NCBI RefSeq assembly: GCF_000319575.2
Contig: NC_021291.1
Span: 682,001-746,000 of the forward strand
DNA length: 64,000 nucleotides
Source: Spiribacter salinus M19-40
GTDB taxonomy: Bacteria; Pseudomonadota; Gammaproteobacteria; Nitrococcales; Nitrococcaceae
Reading direction: 5' to 3'
Below, in pieces: positions 17,747 to 25,750 of the stretch (positions are counted from its first letter, which is position 1; each line of letters opens with the position of its first letter). The position numbers and the translations under genes are program-made. The notes beneath the pieces are model-generated. The model worked only from the letters and a program-made list of their open reading frames with translations. It made no database searches and was not told where the DNA came from.

Positions 17747-19024
17747 TCAAAAGCTGTAGCGAAGCCGGGTGTACAGGTTGCTGTTGTCTTCCAGCTGGGT
17801 ATGAAAGGTCCACTCGTCTTCACCGCCGAACAGATTCCCACCCACGGTTCCAAATAGCCGGTCACTGAAGCGGTACCGAGCGCGGGGCCGCAAGTAGTAG
17901 TCCTCGTCAGAGGGCGAGACGAAGCTGAACAGCGACAGCGTGAGGTCCTGCTGCATTAGCTGCCAGGTGATGCGATTGGTGATCAGGTGGCGATACTCAT
18001 CCGGCGCGTAGGGGCGCTGCGCATCTGGCGTGGCGGCGACCAACGCGTCGTGGTCCTGGGTCCACTCAAGATAGTACTGCCAGCCAAGGGTCAGGTTGCC
18101 AACAGGTTCATGTGTAAACCCGGCGAGGAAGCGAAGCTGGTCTTCCTCGGCGTCATACCATGCCGTCTCCAGATTGCCGATGCCCTGTCCAATCGGTCGG
18201 CGCACGCTCGCGCCAAAGGCGTTCAAGCGCGGAAAGTAGGGCGTTTGACTGTTCGGGTCCTGACCGCTCGGCTGTTTTTCATAGCCGCTATAGGCGTAGC
18301 CGGCGTACTCGGTGCCGTTCACTGTCTGGTAGACGCGCAGCGCGAATTCGCTATCGTCCACAAGTTCGTCGCGGTCGACCGGGTCCACGCGTGTGCTGGT
18401 GCGCTGGCCGGCCTGCGGTGAGAAGTAGGATAGCCGCTCGCCTTCGATGTACCGATTCGGCTGTGCAACCGGCATCCACACCACTTCAACGTTAACCGGC
18501 CCATACCAGGACAACCGCAAGGCATCGCTTGGGGCTTTCAGGTATTCGTCATCACGGCCATTAAAAAACGAGACGTAGTCTTTGGGGAAGAGATCATTGA
18601 GGAATACGAGATCGCCCGTGCCCCAGGTCAGGGTCTGACGGCCCGCCTTCACGTCGATTTGATCCGTCACCGTCCCGGAAAGCGTTGCCTCCCGCAGATC
18701 ACCCCGGCCGCCATCTTCAATACCATCGGCCCAGACATCCGCTTTGAGCACGGCTTCAAAGCGCCCGAATTGACGCTCACCCTCCAGTTGGGCACGCAGC
18801 TCACTCAGGGTCGCGTCTTCCTCCAGCGTGGGATCGTTTTGGGTTCGTCCGGCATACGCACCCTCGATAAACCCGTACCACTGCCAGCCTTCTGGCTCCT
18901 CCGCCCATGGTTCATCCCCCCAATCGTCGCCATTTTCCCACGGGTCAGCCTCGGTCTGTGCCGGTGCGGGCCCGACAACAGCCAGGGTAATGATCAGGGT
19001 CGATAACCAGTGGCGTGTCTTCAT
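17747..19024 (-). CDS. Putative outer-membrane beta-barrel protein in an RND/LolA-like cluster
   Basis: 425 aa from the ATG at 19022-19024, which gives the signal peptide MKTRHWLSTLIITLAVVGPAPAQ. The mature part opens with a strongly acidic stretch rich in Asp, Glu and Trp, then alternates aromatic and polar residues (GWQWYGFIEGAYAGR, GNLTLGWQYYLEWTQD). It ends in LYTRLRYSF, a terminal Phe typical of BAM-assembled barrels. It resembles the DUF1302/alginate-porin-like barrels often encoded beside MMPL transporters, but the family is assigned by appearance only. It is the last gene of a three-gene run (transporter, LolA-like protein, barrel). It may be the outer-membrane exit or acceptor for a lipid or hydrophobic substrate; that is inference. 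Confidence 0.75.
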   Translation of the reverse strand: MKTRHWLSTLIITLAVVGPAPAQTEADPWENGDDWGDEPWAEEPEGWQWYGFIEGAYAGRTQNDPTLEEDATLSELRAQLEGERQFGRFEAVLKADVWADGIEDGGRGDLREATLSGTVTDQIDVKAGRQTLTWGTGDLVFLNDLFPKDYVSFFNGRDDEYLKAPSDALRLSWYGPVNVEVVWMPVAQPNRYIEGERLSYFSPQAGQRTSTRVDPVDRDELVDDSEFALRVYQTVNGTEYAGYAYSGYEKQPSGQDPNSQTPYFPRLNAFGASVRRPIGQGIGNLETAWYDAEEDQLRFLAGFTHEPVGNLTLGWQYYLEWTQDHDALVAATPDAQRPYAPDEYRHLITNRITWQLMQQDLTLSLFSFVSPSDEDYYLRPRARYRFSDRLFGTVGGNLFGGEDEWTFHTQLEDNSNLYTRLRYSF

Positions 19025-19038
19025 CGTCGGCCTCCCAG

Positions 19039-19842
19039 CTACCGGCGCAGCCACTCGCGGGGCGGATTGCGCAGCGAGCGCTCGCTGAAAATATTGTCCG
19101 GCAATCCAACGTCATACTCGGAGTAACGGAACTGGGTGATGGTCTCGCCACCACTGTCGAGGTCCTGCATGCGGACTTCGGTACCGGTGGGATAACCATC
19201 GATCGTCTCGACCTCCGTGACTTCCATACGGCGGTAGATTTCACCGGACTCCCGCTGATAGGCCGTGCGCATGGGCAAGAGGGTGTCCCGATCAATCCAG
19301 CTGCGATAGCGGGCAAATTCCACGTTGTCAGGGTCTCGCGGGGTGCTCTCGATAACGTAATAGGCTTCCGTTGTCTCAACGAGCTCATGGCGGTCCTCGC
19401 CAGTGCCTCGACCGGAGATATCCTCATAATAGAAATGTGAACCAACGAAACTGGTGCGTTTATCACCTGAGGAGATCCGTTTAACCAGGTCGAGGCCGGG
19501 CAGATAAAGCCAACGGTCATCGGAATCGCCGACCTGCTTTTCCACCCGGAAGACGGTGCCGCGGATATCCGCCGGCCGGCTGAACACCACGAGGTAGCGT
19601 TGATCGCCGCCGTCTTCGACATCCTTTCTCAGTAGAGTGAACTGGCGACGCTGGCGATTACCGTCATCATCAGCGATCAGCATTCGGGCGGCGGATCGGC
19701 CGTCGTCGCCCGCGTAATACGAGGCCTCGTTAGCCGCCTCGACGATCGCTACCGGGTCGGTCATGGTCTCGGCGAATGCCGGCACCGTGATGAGCGCGAG
19801 ACTCAGGGCGGCGGCGCCGGTGTATAGCGTACGTGATTTCAT
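19039..19842 (-). CDS. LolA-like outer membrane lipoprotein-sorting family protein (periplasmic)
   Basis: 267 aa. The signal peptide is MKSRTLYTGAAALSLALITVPAFA (cleavage near 24). The domain resembles LolA-like proteins encoded beside MMPL transporters: RQRRQFTLLRKDVEDGGDQRYL, FSRPADIRGTVFRVEKQ, RWLYLPGLDLVKRISSGDKRTSFVGSHFYYEDI and TGTEVRMQDL. Such folds make a half-barrel that carries acyl chains across the periplasm. The start overlaps the transporter stop by four bases (ATGA), so the two are translationally coupled. It is not LolA itself, which is shorter and usually lies elsewhere. The cargo is unknown. Confidence 0.85.
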   Translation of the reverse strand: MKSRTLYTGAAALSLALITVPAFAETMTDPVAIVEAANEASYYAGDDGRSAARMLIADDDGNRQRRQFTLLRKDVEDGGDQRYLVVFSRPADIRGTVFRVEKQVGDSDDRWLYLPGLDLVKRISSGDKRTSFVGSHFYYEDISGRGTGEDRHELVETTEAYYVIESTPRDPDNVEFARYRSWIDRDTLLPMRTAYQRESGEIYRRMEVTEVETIDGYPTGTEVRMQDLDSGGETITQFRYSEYDVGLPDNIFSERSLRNPPREWLRR

Positions 19843-22439
19843 GGTGTGTCCTCCGAAGGGGTATCGCTCGCCGGGTGCGTATCCGGCATGAGCCTGTTGC
19901 GCATCAGCCTCAGCAGGGCAGGTAACAGGATGATCGAGGCGAGGGCAGAGGCTGCCATGATGCTCGCCAGAAAGATCCCGACCGTGTTGTAGGGCACAAG
20001 CGGCGCGGCCAGCAGCGGCAAGAAGCCGACCGCGATGACGATCGCATTGCGACTGATCGCGCGCGCCGGCTCTTTGAACATGCGCCGCATCGTTTCCGTG
20101 AAGTTCCCAGTCAGCCGATAGGTCTCACGGCTGCGCTCGATAAAGTGAATGGCAAAGTCCACCGACAGCCCGAGCGTGAGCGAGGAGAGCACCGCAATGG
20201 GCATGTCGTAGTACTTGCCGATCAGGCCCACTACGCCGTAAATAAGCGCAATACTCACGGTGAGCGGCACCATGGCCAATAGGCCAAAGATCACCGAGCG
20301 GAACAGAATCAGCATCATGAAAGCGACCATCACCCAGGCGATGGCCAGGCTCTGGGCCATGCCTTTCACCATGGCGTCCTGCCAGACCACGTTAATGTAG
20401 TTCAGGCCGCCCCAGCTCATCGAAACGCCGTCTGGCAACGGATTGTCCGCGATGTACGCCTCGGTGCGATCGACCACCGCCTCCATGTCCTGGTTGTCAC
20501 CGCTGCTGAGCTGTAACCAGAGGTTGGTGGCCTGATAATCAGGCGTCACTGTGCGCCAGAGATCCTGCGGTCGGTGTGATCCCTGGAAGCTCAGAATGGT
20601 CTGGGCGACGGCCTGTCGGCTCTCCGGGATGCGATAGTCACTGTCCTCGCCCCTGCGTAGCTCCCGATAGACAGTCCGCACGAGGTCGGCAAGCGTGTTG
20701 ACCTTGCCCACTTCCTCGCTCTCGACAAGATGATCCTGCAAGCCAGCGATGTAATCCAGTGCGGCCGGTCGCTTGAAGTAGTTGAGGTCACCCCGTGCAT
20801 CATCGACCAGGGTCAGCATGTCCTCCCAGAATGGATAGGCGGCGTCACTGGCGGCGAACATCTCATCCTCGACGGCCAGGCTGATTTCCTCGAGCTGCCT
20901 GTCGAAGTCCTCGGTTTTGGACTCGACATCCCCGCGAAGGCGCTGCCAGGTCTGTGTGATGTCCAGACCCGCCGCCTCGGCCTCGGCGAGGCGCTCGTCG
21001 ACCCGGGTCTCAAATCGCGAGGGCGCCTCATCGCCGACATCAGAGGACAGGCGCAGGTAGGCGCTGTAGGTGCCGGCAAAGTGCTCATTCAATACGCGGT
21101 CGGCCACACGAATCGGGTGATCCGACTGGAACCAGCGCACGGGGTTGTCGTTGACGGTGATCTGGCTGATGCCATAGGCCGCGAGGCCAAGACTGGCTGC
21201 GAAGATCAGCACAACGGCATGGGCGTGGCCAATGGCGAGGCGGCCAACCGCACTGAGTCCGCGCGCAAGTCGGGTGTCATCCGGCGCGCGTCGCCGCCCA
21301 GCGCTGCTCAGTGACGCCAGTCGCGCCGGCCCGAGGACCGCGGCATAGGCTGGAATGAATAGAATGGTGAGGACAAAGGCAAGCAGAATGCCACCCGCGA
21401 CGAACAGCCCAAAGACTTGAACCGGTGGTATCGGCGTGAACGCAAGGGAGGCGAATCCGATCGCTGAGGTGACCGAGGTGTAGAGCATGGGCGTGAATAA
21501 ATGGCCCATGACCTCTTTCATGGTTTCCCGCGCGCCGCGCTCCGGCCGGTAGCGATCGGCAAACTCCGAGATGATATGCACCGAGTCCACCACAGCGATC
21601 GGCATGAGAAAGATGGGAATCATTGAGCTCATGATGTGCACGGTGTACCCCATCCCAATCAGCGTCCCCACCGTGGTGAGCACGACGGCGAACGCCATCA
21701 GCATGGGCGCGATCACCAGGGTGACTGAGCGGAAGAACCACCACATCAATGCGAAGATCACCAGCGCGGCAAGCGGTGCGGAAATGGCCATCTGGATGAA
21801 CATCTCCACCCCGAAGGTATCCTCAGCCACTGGCAGCCCGGTGATGTGGTGGGTGTCTGTAACATCCAGATCAGCGATCAGTGATCGGATTTCGCCGGCA
21901 ATCCGGTAACTCTGGTCCTTGGCCTCGATCGGGACATAGAGCGCGGTCGCCTCGCCATCGCCCGAAACGAGTGTGTCGCGGTACAAGGGCAGATCGAGGG
22001 TGTTGTCACGCACATCCCGTGCGGCCTGTGCGTCAGCCGGTGGGCGGTTCATCATCCATTCAAAACGGATGGTGCCTGGGCCCGCCTGCTCGATGTTGTC
22101 CACCGTGGCCAGCGAGAGCAGATCCTGCCGAATCACCCCGTCGATCTCGGCAATGCCCTCACTCAGGCGATGCACGCCCTCCAGCGAGCGAGGATTGAAG
22201 ACGCCCTGCTCATGCGACTCATTCACCACCCCCACCACGATCATGTCGTGGAGGTTGAACTGATCCTTTATCACGTTGTGGCGTACGCGATCCGCCTGCT
22301 CTGCCGGGAGCATATTCTCGGGATCGGTATCGATCTCGATGAGTGGAATCAGCGCGGTCCCGATCAGCGTGAGAATCAGCGTGGTGAGAAACACGACGCG
22401 CGGGTGGTGCATGGCCAGCGTGGCGAGTCGGCGACCCAT
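19839..22439 (-). CDS. RND superfamily transporter, MMPL type
   Basis: 866 aa. The twelve-helix RND plan appears as two halves. Each has one N-terminal helix (VVFLTTLILTLIGTALIPLI, about residues 15-34; the second near residue 405), a large periplasmic loop and a five-helix cluster (about 220-370 and 690-850). The helices contain SSMIPIFLMPIAVVDSVHI and LSSLTLGLSVDFAIHF, with Asp residues suited to proton coupling. There is no adjacent membrane-fusion protein or TolC, unlike drug-efflux RND pumps. This fits the MMPL/HpnN branch, whose members export lipids to partner periplasmic proteins. AGGAG (22446-22450 on the minus strand) serves the ATG at 22437-22439. Expression should start from the palindromic promoter at 22462-22493. 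Confidence 0.88.
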   Translation of the reverse strand: MGRRLATLAMHHPRVVFLTTLILTLIGTALIPLIEIDTDPENMLPAEQADRVRHNVIKDQFNLHDMIVVGVVNESHEQGVFNPRSLEGVHRLSEGIAEIDGVIRQDLLSLATVDNIEQAGPGTIRFEWMMNRPPADAQAARDVRDNTLDLPLYRDTLVSGDGEATALYVPIEAKDQSYRIAGEIRSLIADLDVTDTHHITGLPVAEDTFGVEMFIQMAISAPLAALVIFALMWWFFRSVTLVIAPMLMAFAVVLTTVGTLIGMGYTVHIMSSMIPIFLMPIAVVDSVHIISEFADRYRPERGARETMKEVMGHLFTPMLYTSVTSAIGFASLAFTPIPPVQVFGLFVAGGILLAFVLTILFIPAYAAVLGPARLASLSSAGRRRAPDDTRLARGLSAVGRLAIGHAHAVVLIFAASLGLAAYGISQITVNDNPVRWFQSDHPIRVADRVLNEHFAGTYSAYLRLSSDVGDEAPSRFETRVDERLAEAEAAGLDITQTWQRLRGDVESKTEDFDRQLEEISLAVEDEMFAASDAAYPFWEDMLTLVDDARGDLNYFKRPAALDYIAGLQDHLVESEEVGKVNTLADLVRTVYRELRRGEDSDYRIPESRQAVAQTILSFQGSHRPQDLWRTVTPDYQATNLWLQLSSGDNQDMEAVVDRTEAYIADNPLPDGVSMSWGGLNYINVVWQDAMVKGMAQSLAIAWVMVAFMMLILFRSVIFGLLAMVPLTVSIALIYGVVGLIGKYYDMPIAVLSSLTLGLSVDFAIHFIERSRETYRLTGNFTETMRRMFKEPARAISRNAIVIAVGFLPLLAAPLVPYNTVGIFLASIMAASALASIILLPALLRLMRNRLMPDTHPASDTPSEDTP

Positions 22440-22461
22440 GAGTGCTCCTGTCAGGTTTTTA

Positions 22462-22493
22462 TTTACTATATGCGTGCATACTCATATAGTAAA
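22462..22493. promoter_or_regulatory. Perfect palindromic bidirectional promoter/operator between the MMPL operon and arsR-type gene
   Basis: TTTACTATATG (22462-22472) and CATATAGTAAA (22483-22493) are perfect 11-bp inverted arms around a 10-base spacer. On the plus strand they spell -35 TTTACT (22462-22467), a 17-bp spacer and -10 TATAGT (22485-22490), toward the regulator. By symmetry the minus strand has -35 TTTACT (22493-22488), 17 bp and -10 TATAGT (22470-22465), toward the transporter operon. A nested TATGC-GT-GCATA (22469-22480) adds a second inverted repeat. AT-rich inverted repeats over the -10 are typical ArsR/SmtB operators, so the divergent regulator most likely binds here and controls both directions. 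Confidence 0.8.
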
Positions 22494-22522
22494 GACGACA
22501 AGCGTGTTTGAGGGTTGCCGTC

Positions 22523-22846
22523 ATGGCGCAAAACAAGTCCATGGAGCTGATCGCGCAGTACTTCCGGGTACTTGGCGATGCGCAGCGGCTGCGGATACTG
22601 CATTGCCTGCGCTCGGGGGAGCATACGGTGGGGCAAATCGCCGAGTTGACCGGCGCGAATCAGTCGAACGTCTCGAAGCACCTGGCGCTGTTGCGCTCCA
22701 GTGGGCTGGTGGGACGCCGCCAGGAGGGCAATCGCGCGTGGTTCGGTATCACCGCGCCGTTTATCTTCGAGCTTTGCGAGATTGTGTGCGACGGGGCTCG
22801 CGAGCGCCTCGAACACGAGCGCTCGCAGCTTGCGCTGATCGATTAA
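22523..22846 (+). CDS. ArsR/SmtB-family transcriptional regulator
   Basis: 107 aa from the ATG at 22523, with GAGGG (22510-22514) upstream; the TTG at 22508 is less likely. The winged helix-turn-helix is clear: FRVLGDAQRLRILHCLRSGEHTVGQIAELTGANQSNVSKHLALLRSSGLVGRRQEG, about residues 14-69. Three cysteines are present: Cys28 at the end of the RLRIL helix, and Cys85 and Cys89 in the C-terminal helix (ELCEIVCDGA). The classic metal-site motif ELCVCDL is absent. One Cys in the N-terminal helix plus one in the last helix resembles the thiol/persulfide-sensing BigR/SqrR group, but that assignment is inference. It is divergent from the MMPL/LolA-like/barrel operon. Confidence 0.88.
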   Translation: MAQNKSMELIAQYFRVLGDAQRLRILHCLRSGEHTVGQIAELTGANQSNVSKHLALLRSSGLVGRRQEGNRAWFGITAPFIFELCEIVCDGARERLEHERSQLALID

Positions 22847-22917
22847 CCGTCTCTTGCCCGAGTGCCGTCAGATTTCGGAGTTGCGTTATACTGACCGGCT
22901 AACGCGCTTCGGAGACG

Positions 22918-24030
22918 ATGCCAATGACCGTGCAGAGTCCATTCGCGGGCGCCTCGACCCGGCCCGAAACCGAGGCTCAGCCCGCCCGGGCGGCCTCCTC
23001 GATCCGTATTGAGGGACTGAGTAAGTCGTTCGATGGGGCGGTTAGTGCGCTCAGCGACATTACGCTCGAGATCAATCCCGGTGAGTTTTTCACGCTCCTT
23101 GGGCCTTCTGGATGTGGAAAGACCACGCTGCTCCGTCTCCTTGCCGGGCTTGAGTCGCCAGATGCGGGCACGATTTATATTGGCGACCAGCCGATGGCCG
23201 GCGTTCCGGCGCACCGCCGCAGCGTCAACACGGTTTTCCAGTCTTATGCGCTTTTCCCCCATCGGAATGTTCGGCGCAACATTGCGTTTGGCCTGCAGAT
23301 GCGTGGCACGGATGCTGCAGAGATCGATCGTCGCGTCGAGGCCATGGCCGCTTTAATCGGCATTGAATCCTTACTCGAGCGCGGTGTGCATCAACTCTCC
23401 GGGGGGCAGCGTCAGCGGGTGGCTCTCGCCCGTGCACTGGTTAACGAACCTGATGTCCTGCTGCTTGATGAACCGCTATCGGCCTTGGATGCGGGGCTGC
23501 GCGGCCGCCTGCAGGTCGAACTCAAACGCCTGCAGGATCAACTCGGTATGACCTTCGTGTTCGTGACCCACGATCAGGAAGAGGCGATGGTCATGAGTGA
23601 TCGCATGGCCGTCCTCGATGGTGGCGAAATTGCCCAGGTGGGAACGCCACAGGCGATTTATGAGCAACCCAGTGACCTCTTTGTCGCCCGTTTCATGGGC
23701 CATGAAAACCTCCTGCCGATTACCCACCAAGACGATGAGGGGATCGAGACCGCCCTAGGGCGGATTGAGGGTGTTTTCACCGCGGGAAGCCACCTCCTGT
23801 TGCGGCCTGAGGCCCTGAAACTGCACGCGACTCCGCAGGCAGCGCGTCCGCATTTTGAGGCGCAAGTCATCGAGTGCCTTTACCGTGGACCGGTGACCGA
23901 CTATCGGTTGCGTTGCGGAGAGGCCCAAATCGCCGTGCGCTGCGGTAACGAAGGTCAACGGCGGCCCGGCGTGGGTGAAACCGTTCAGGTGGAGGTTGCC
24001 CCGGCGGGCACCGCCACTTTGCAGGGCTGA
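22918..24030 (+). CDS. potA: Spermidine/putrescine ABC transporter ATP-binding protein
   Basis: 370 aa (ATG 22918; a second in-frame ATG at 22924 is also possible). Walker A is GPSGCGKTT (about residues 62-70), the Q-loop VFQSYALFPHRNV, the signature LSGGQRQRVALARAL (about 160-174), Walker B DVLLLDEP and the switch His THDQEEAM. The C-terminal ~100 residues form the TOBE regulatory domain (LLLRPEALKL). It is encoded with two permeases and a PotD-like binding protein in the order potA-B-C-D, the standard polyamine importer operon. Related ABC importers for other compounds share this layout, so polyamine specificity rests mainly on the PotD homologue. Confidence 0.9.
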   Translation: MPMTVQSPFAGASTRPETEAQPARAASSIRIEGLSKSFDGAVSALSDITLEINPGEFFTLLGPSGCGKTTLLRLLAGLESPDAGTIYIGDQPMAGVPAHRRSVNTVFQSYALFPHRNVRRNIAFGLQMRGTDAAEIDRRVEAMAALIGIESLLERGVHQLSGGQRQRVALARALVNEPDVLLLDEPLSALDAGLRGRLQVELKRLQDQLGMTFVFVTHDQEEAMVMSDRMAVLDGGEIAQVGTPQAIYEQPSDLFVARFMGHENLLPITHQDDEGIETALGRIEGVFTAGSHLLLRPEALKLHATPQAARPHFEAQVIECLYRGPVTDYRLRCGEAQIAVRCGNEGQRRPGVGETVQVEVAPAGTATLQG

Positions 24031-24042
24031 GGCCGACATCCG

Positions 24043-24933
24043 TTGCTGAAATCCGCTCGAGACAGCCTCCATCTGCTGGCTATCGTCGCGCCAGGGGCGC
24101 TTTTTATCGTCGTGTTTCTGGTGCTGCCGAGCCTCTATCTCATGGGGATGGCTTTTACGAGCACGGGGCCCTCGGGTCTTCCCGCATTGCCGTTCAGTCT
24201 GCAGGCGTTCCGCGAGCTTGCCGGGTTCGGTTTTCTTGGCTGGAGTCCGGGTAACCTCTACACGCTGTTGCGGTCGGTCTGGCAGACATTTCTGGCAACG
24301 GCGCTGGTCATCCTGCTGGCTTATCCCGCGGCCTATTACATCGCCTCCCGCCCGACCCGTTGGCGACCGCTGCTGTTGCTGGCCGTCGTGGTGCCGTCCT
24401 GGACAAATCAGGTGATCCGCTCAGTTGGGTGGATGAATCTCTTCGCTCCGGGAACACCCATCTCCGATTTTGCGGTGCTGATCGGGCTGACCGAGCCACG
24501 GATGGGGCTGTTTCCCTCTCAGTTCGCGGTGATCGTGGGGTTGGTCTATAACTTTCTGCCGTTCATGGTGCTGCCGCTCTATGCCGCGTTTGAGCGGCTT
24601 GATCATGCCCAGGTTGAGGCGGCGCGTGATCTGTTCGCCTCACCGCTCGCGGTGTTTCGGCATGCGGTGTTCCCGCAGACCCTGCCCGGATTGATGGCCG
24701 GTACCGTTTTGGTGGCCATTCCCGCATTCGGTATGTACGTGGTTACCGAGCTGCTCGGCGGCGGCAAGGCGACGATGATCGGCAACCTCGTCGCGCGGCA
24801 GTTCGCCGATGCGACCAACTGGCCCCTGGGCGCGGCCGGCGCCATTCTCATGATCTTGGCGACGGTCGGCGGGCTTTGGGTGCTCCGGCGACTCGGTCGA
24901 CGGCTCGGCGGCGATCGGGAGGTTGTCCTATGA
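24043..24933 (+). CDS. potB: Polyamine ABC transporter permease, PotB type
   Basis: 296 aa inner-membrane permease. The likely start is a TTG at 24043 with GAGG (24029-24032) upstream; the next in-frame ATG would delete the first membrane helix. Six hydrophobic helices are visible (such as LAIVAPGALFIVVFLVLPSLYLMGM near the N-terminus and TFLATALVILLAYPAAYYIA). The ABC coupling loop EAARDLFASPLAVFRHAVFPQTLPG (about residues 190-214) carries the EAA motif that contacts PotA. The stop overlaps the potC start by four bases. Confidence 0.9.
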   Translation: MLKSARDSLHLLAIVAPGALFIVVFLVLPSLYLMGMAFTSTGPSGLPALPFSLQAFRELAGFGFLGWSPGNLYTLLRSVWQTFLATALVILLAYPAAYYIASRPTRWRPLLLLAVVVPSWTNQVIRSVGWMNLFAPGTPISDFAVLIGLTEPRMGLFPSQFAVIVGLVYNFLPFMVLPLYAAFERLDHAQVEAARDLFASPLAVFRHAVFPQTLPGLMAGTVLVAIPAFGMYVVTELLGGGKATMIGNLVARQFADATNWPLGAAGAILMILATVGGLWVLRRLGRRLGGDREVVL

Positions 24934-25736
24934 GCGCGACGCTAGAGCGCAGCCTGCGGGCATTCTGGATTGTGTTGATGGTGTTTCTGTATGCGCCACT
25001 GGCCGTCGTGGTGTTTTTTTCATTTAACGCGATCAATTCCTCGGCCCGCTTTGCCGGCTTTTCACTGCGCTGGTACGAACGGCTGTTCAGCAATGAGGCG
25101 ATCCTTTCAGCGCTGGCAAACACGGCGATCCTGGCCACCACATCGACCGTGCTCGGCGTGGCCATCGGTTTGCTACTGGGTTATGGGCTTTATCGCTATC
25201 GGCATCGCCGGCTGGCCTGGCTTATCTGGTTGATTTATCTGCCGGTGATCATGCCGGATATTGTGTTCGGGCTATCGGAGATGACGTTTTTCGTCACCCT
25301 GGATCAGCGCTTCGGCATCTTGAGCCCGGGGCTCGGCACCATGGTCATCGCACACGTGACCTTTCAGGTACCGTTTGTTGCCTTGCTGGTGCATGCACGC
25401 TTGCTCTCGCTCGACCCACAGCTTTTCGAGGCCTGTCACGACCTGTATGCGAGTCCTTGGCAGCGGGCGCGCTTTTTCATCCTGCCCGTACTGACGCCGG
25501 CGATCGTGGCGAGCCTGCTGCTGGCGCTCACGCTGTCGATTGATGATTTTGTGATCAGCTTCTTTACCGCGGGCCCGGATAGCACCACACTCCCGATTTA
25601 CATTTGGAGTGCGATCAAAAAAGGCGTTACCCCCGAGGTGAATGCCATTGCCACGCTGATGATTGTCGGCGTTTTCCTGGTGGCGTTAAGCAGCCTTGTG
25701 TTGCAGCGGCGCCCCGATCCGTCAGATCCATCGTAA
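24930..25736 (+). CDS. potC: Polyamine ABC transporter permease, PotC type
   Basis: 268 aa from the ATG at 24930 that overlaps the potB stop (ATGA). It has six membrane helices: the first is FWIVLMVFLYAPLAVVVFFSFN, and the second follows ALANTAILATTSTVLGVAIGLLLGYGLY. The EAA coupling loop is EACHDLYASPWQRARFFILPVLTPAI (about residues 168-193). PotC pairs with PotB to form the channel. Downstream, the potD ribosome binding site (AAGGGAG) overlaps the potC stop region, so the operon continues. Confidence 0.91.
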   Translation: MSATLERSLRAFWIVLMVFLYAPLAVVVFFSFNAINSSARFAGFSLRWYERLFSNEAILSALANTAILATTSTVLGVAIGLLLGYGLYRYRHRRLAWLIWLIYLPVIMPDIVFGLSEMTFFVTLDQRFGILSPGLGTMVIAHVTFQVPFVALLVHARLLSLDPQLFEACHDLYASPWQRARFFILPVLTPAIVASLLLALTLSIDDFVISFFTAGPDSTTLPIYIWSAIKKGVTPEVNAIATLMIVGVFLVALSSLVLQRRPDPSDPS

Positions 25737-25750
25737 GGGAGATCCATGCA

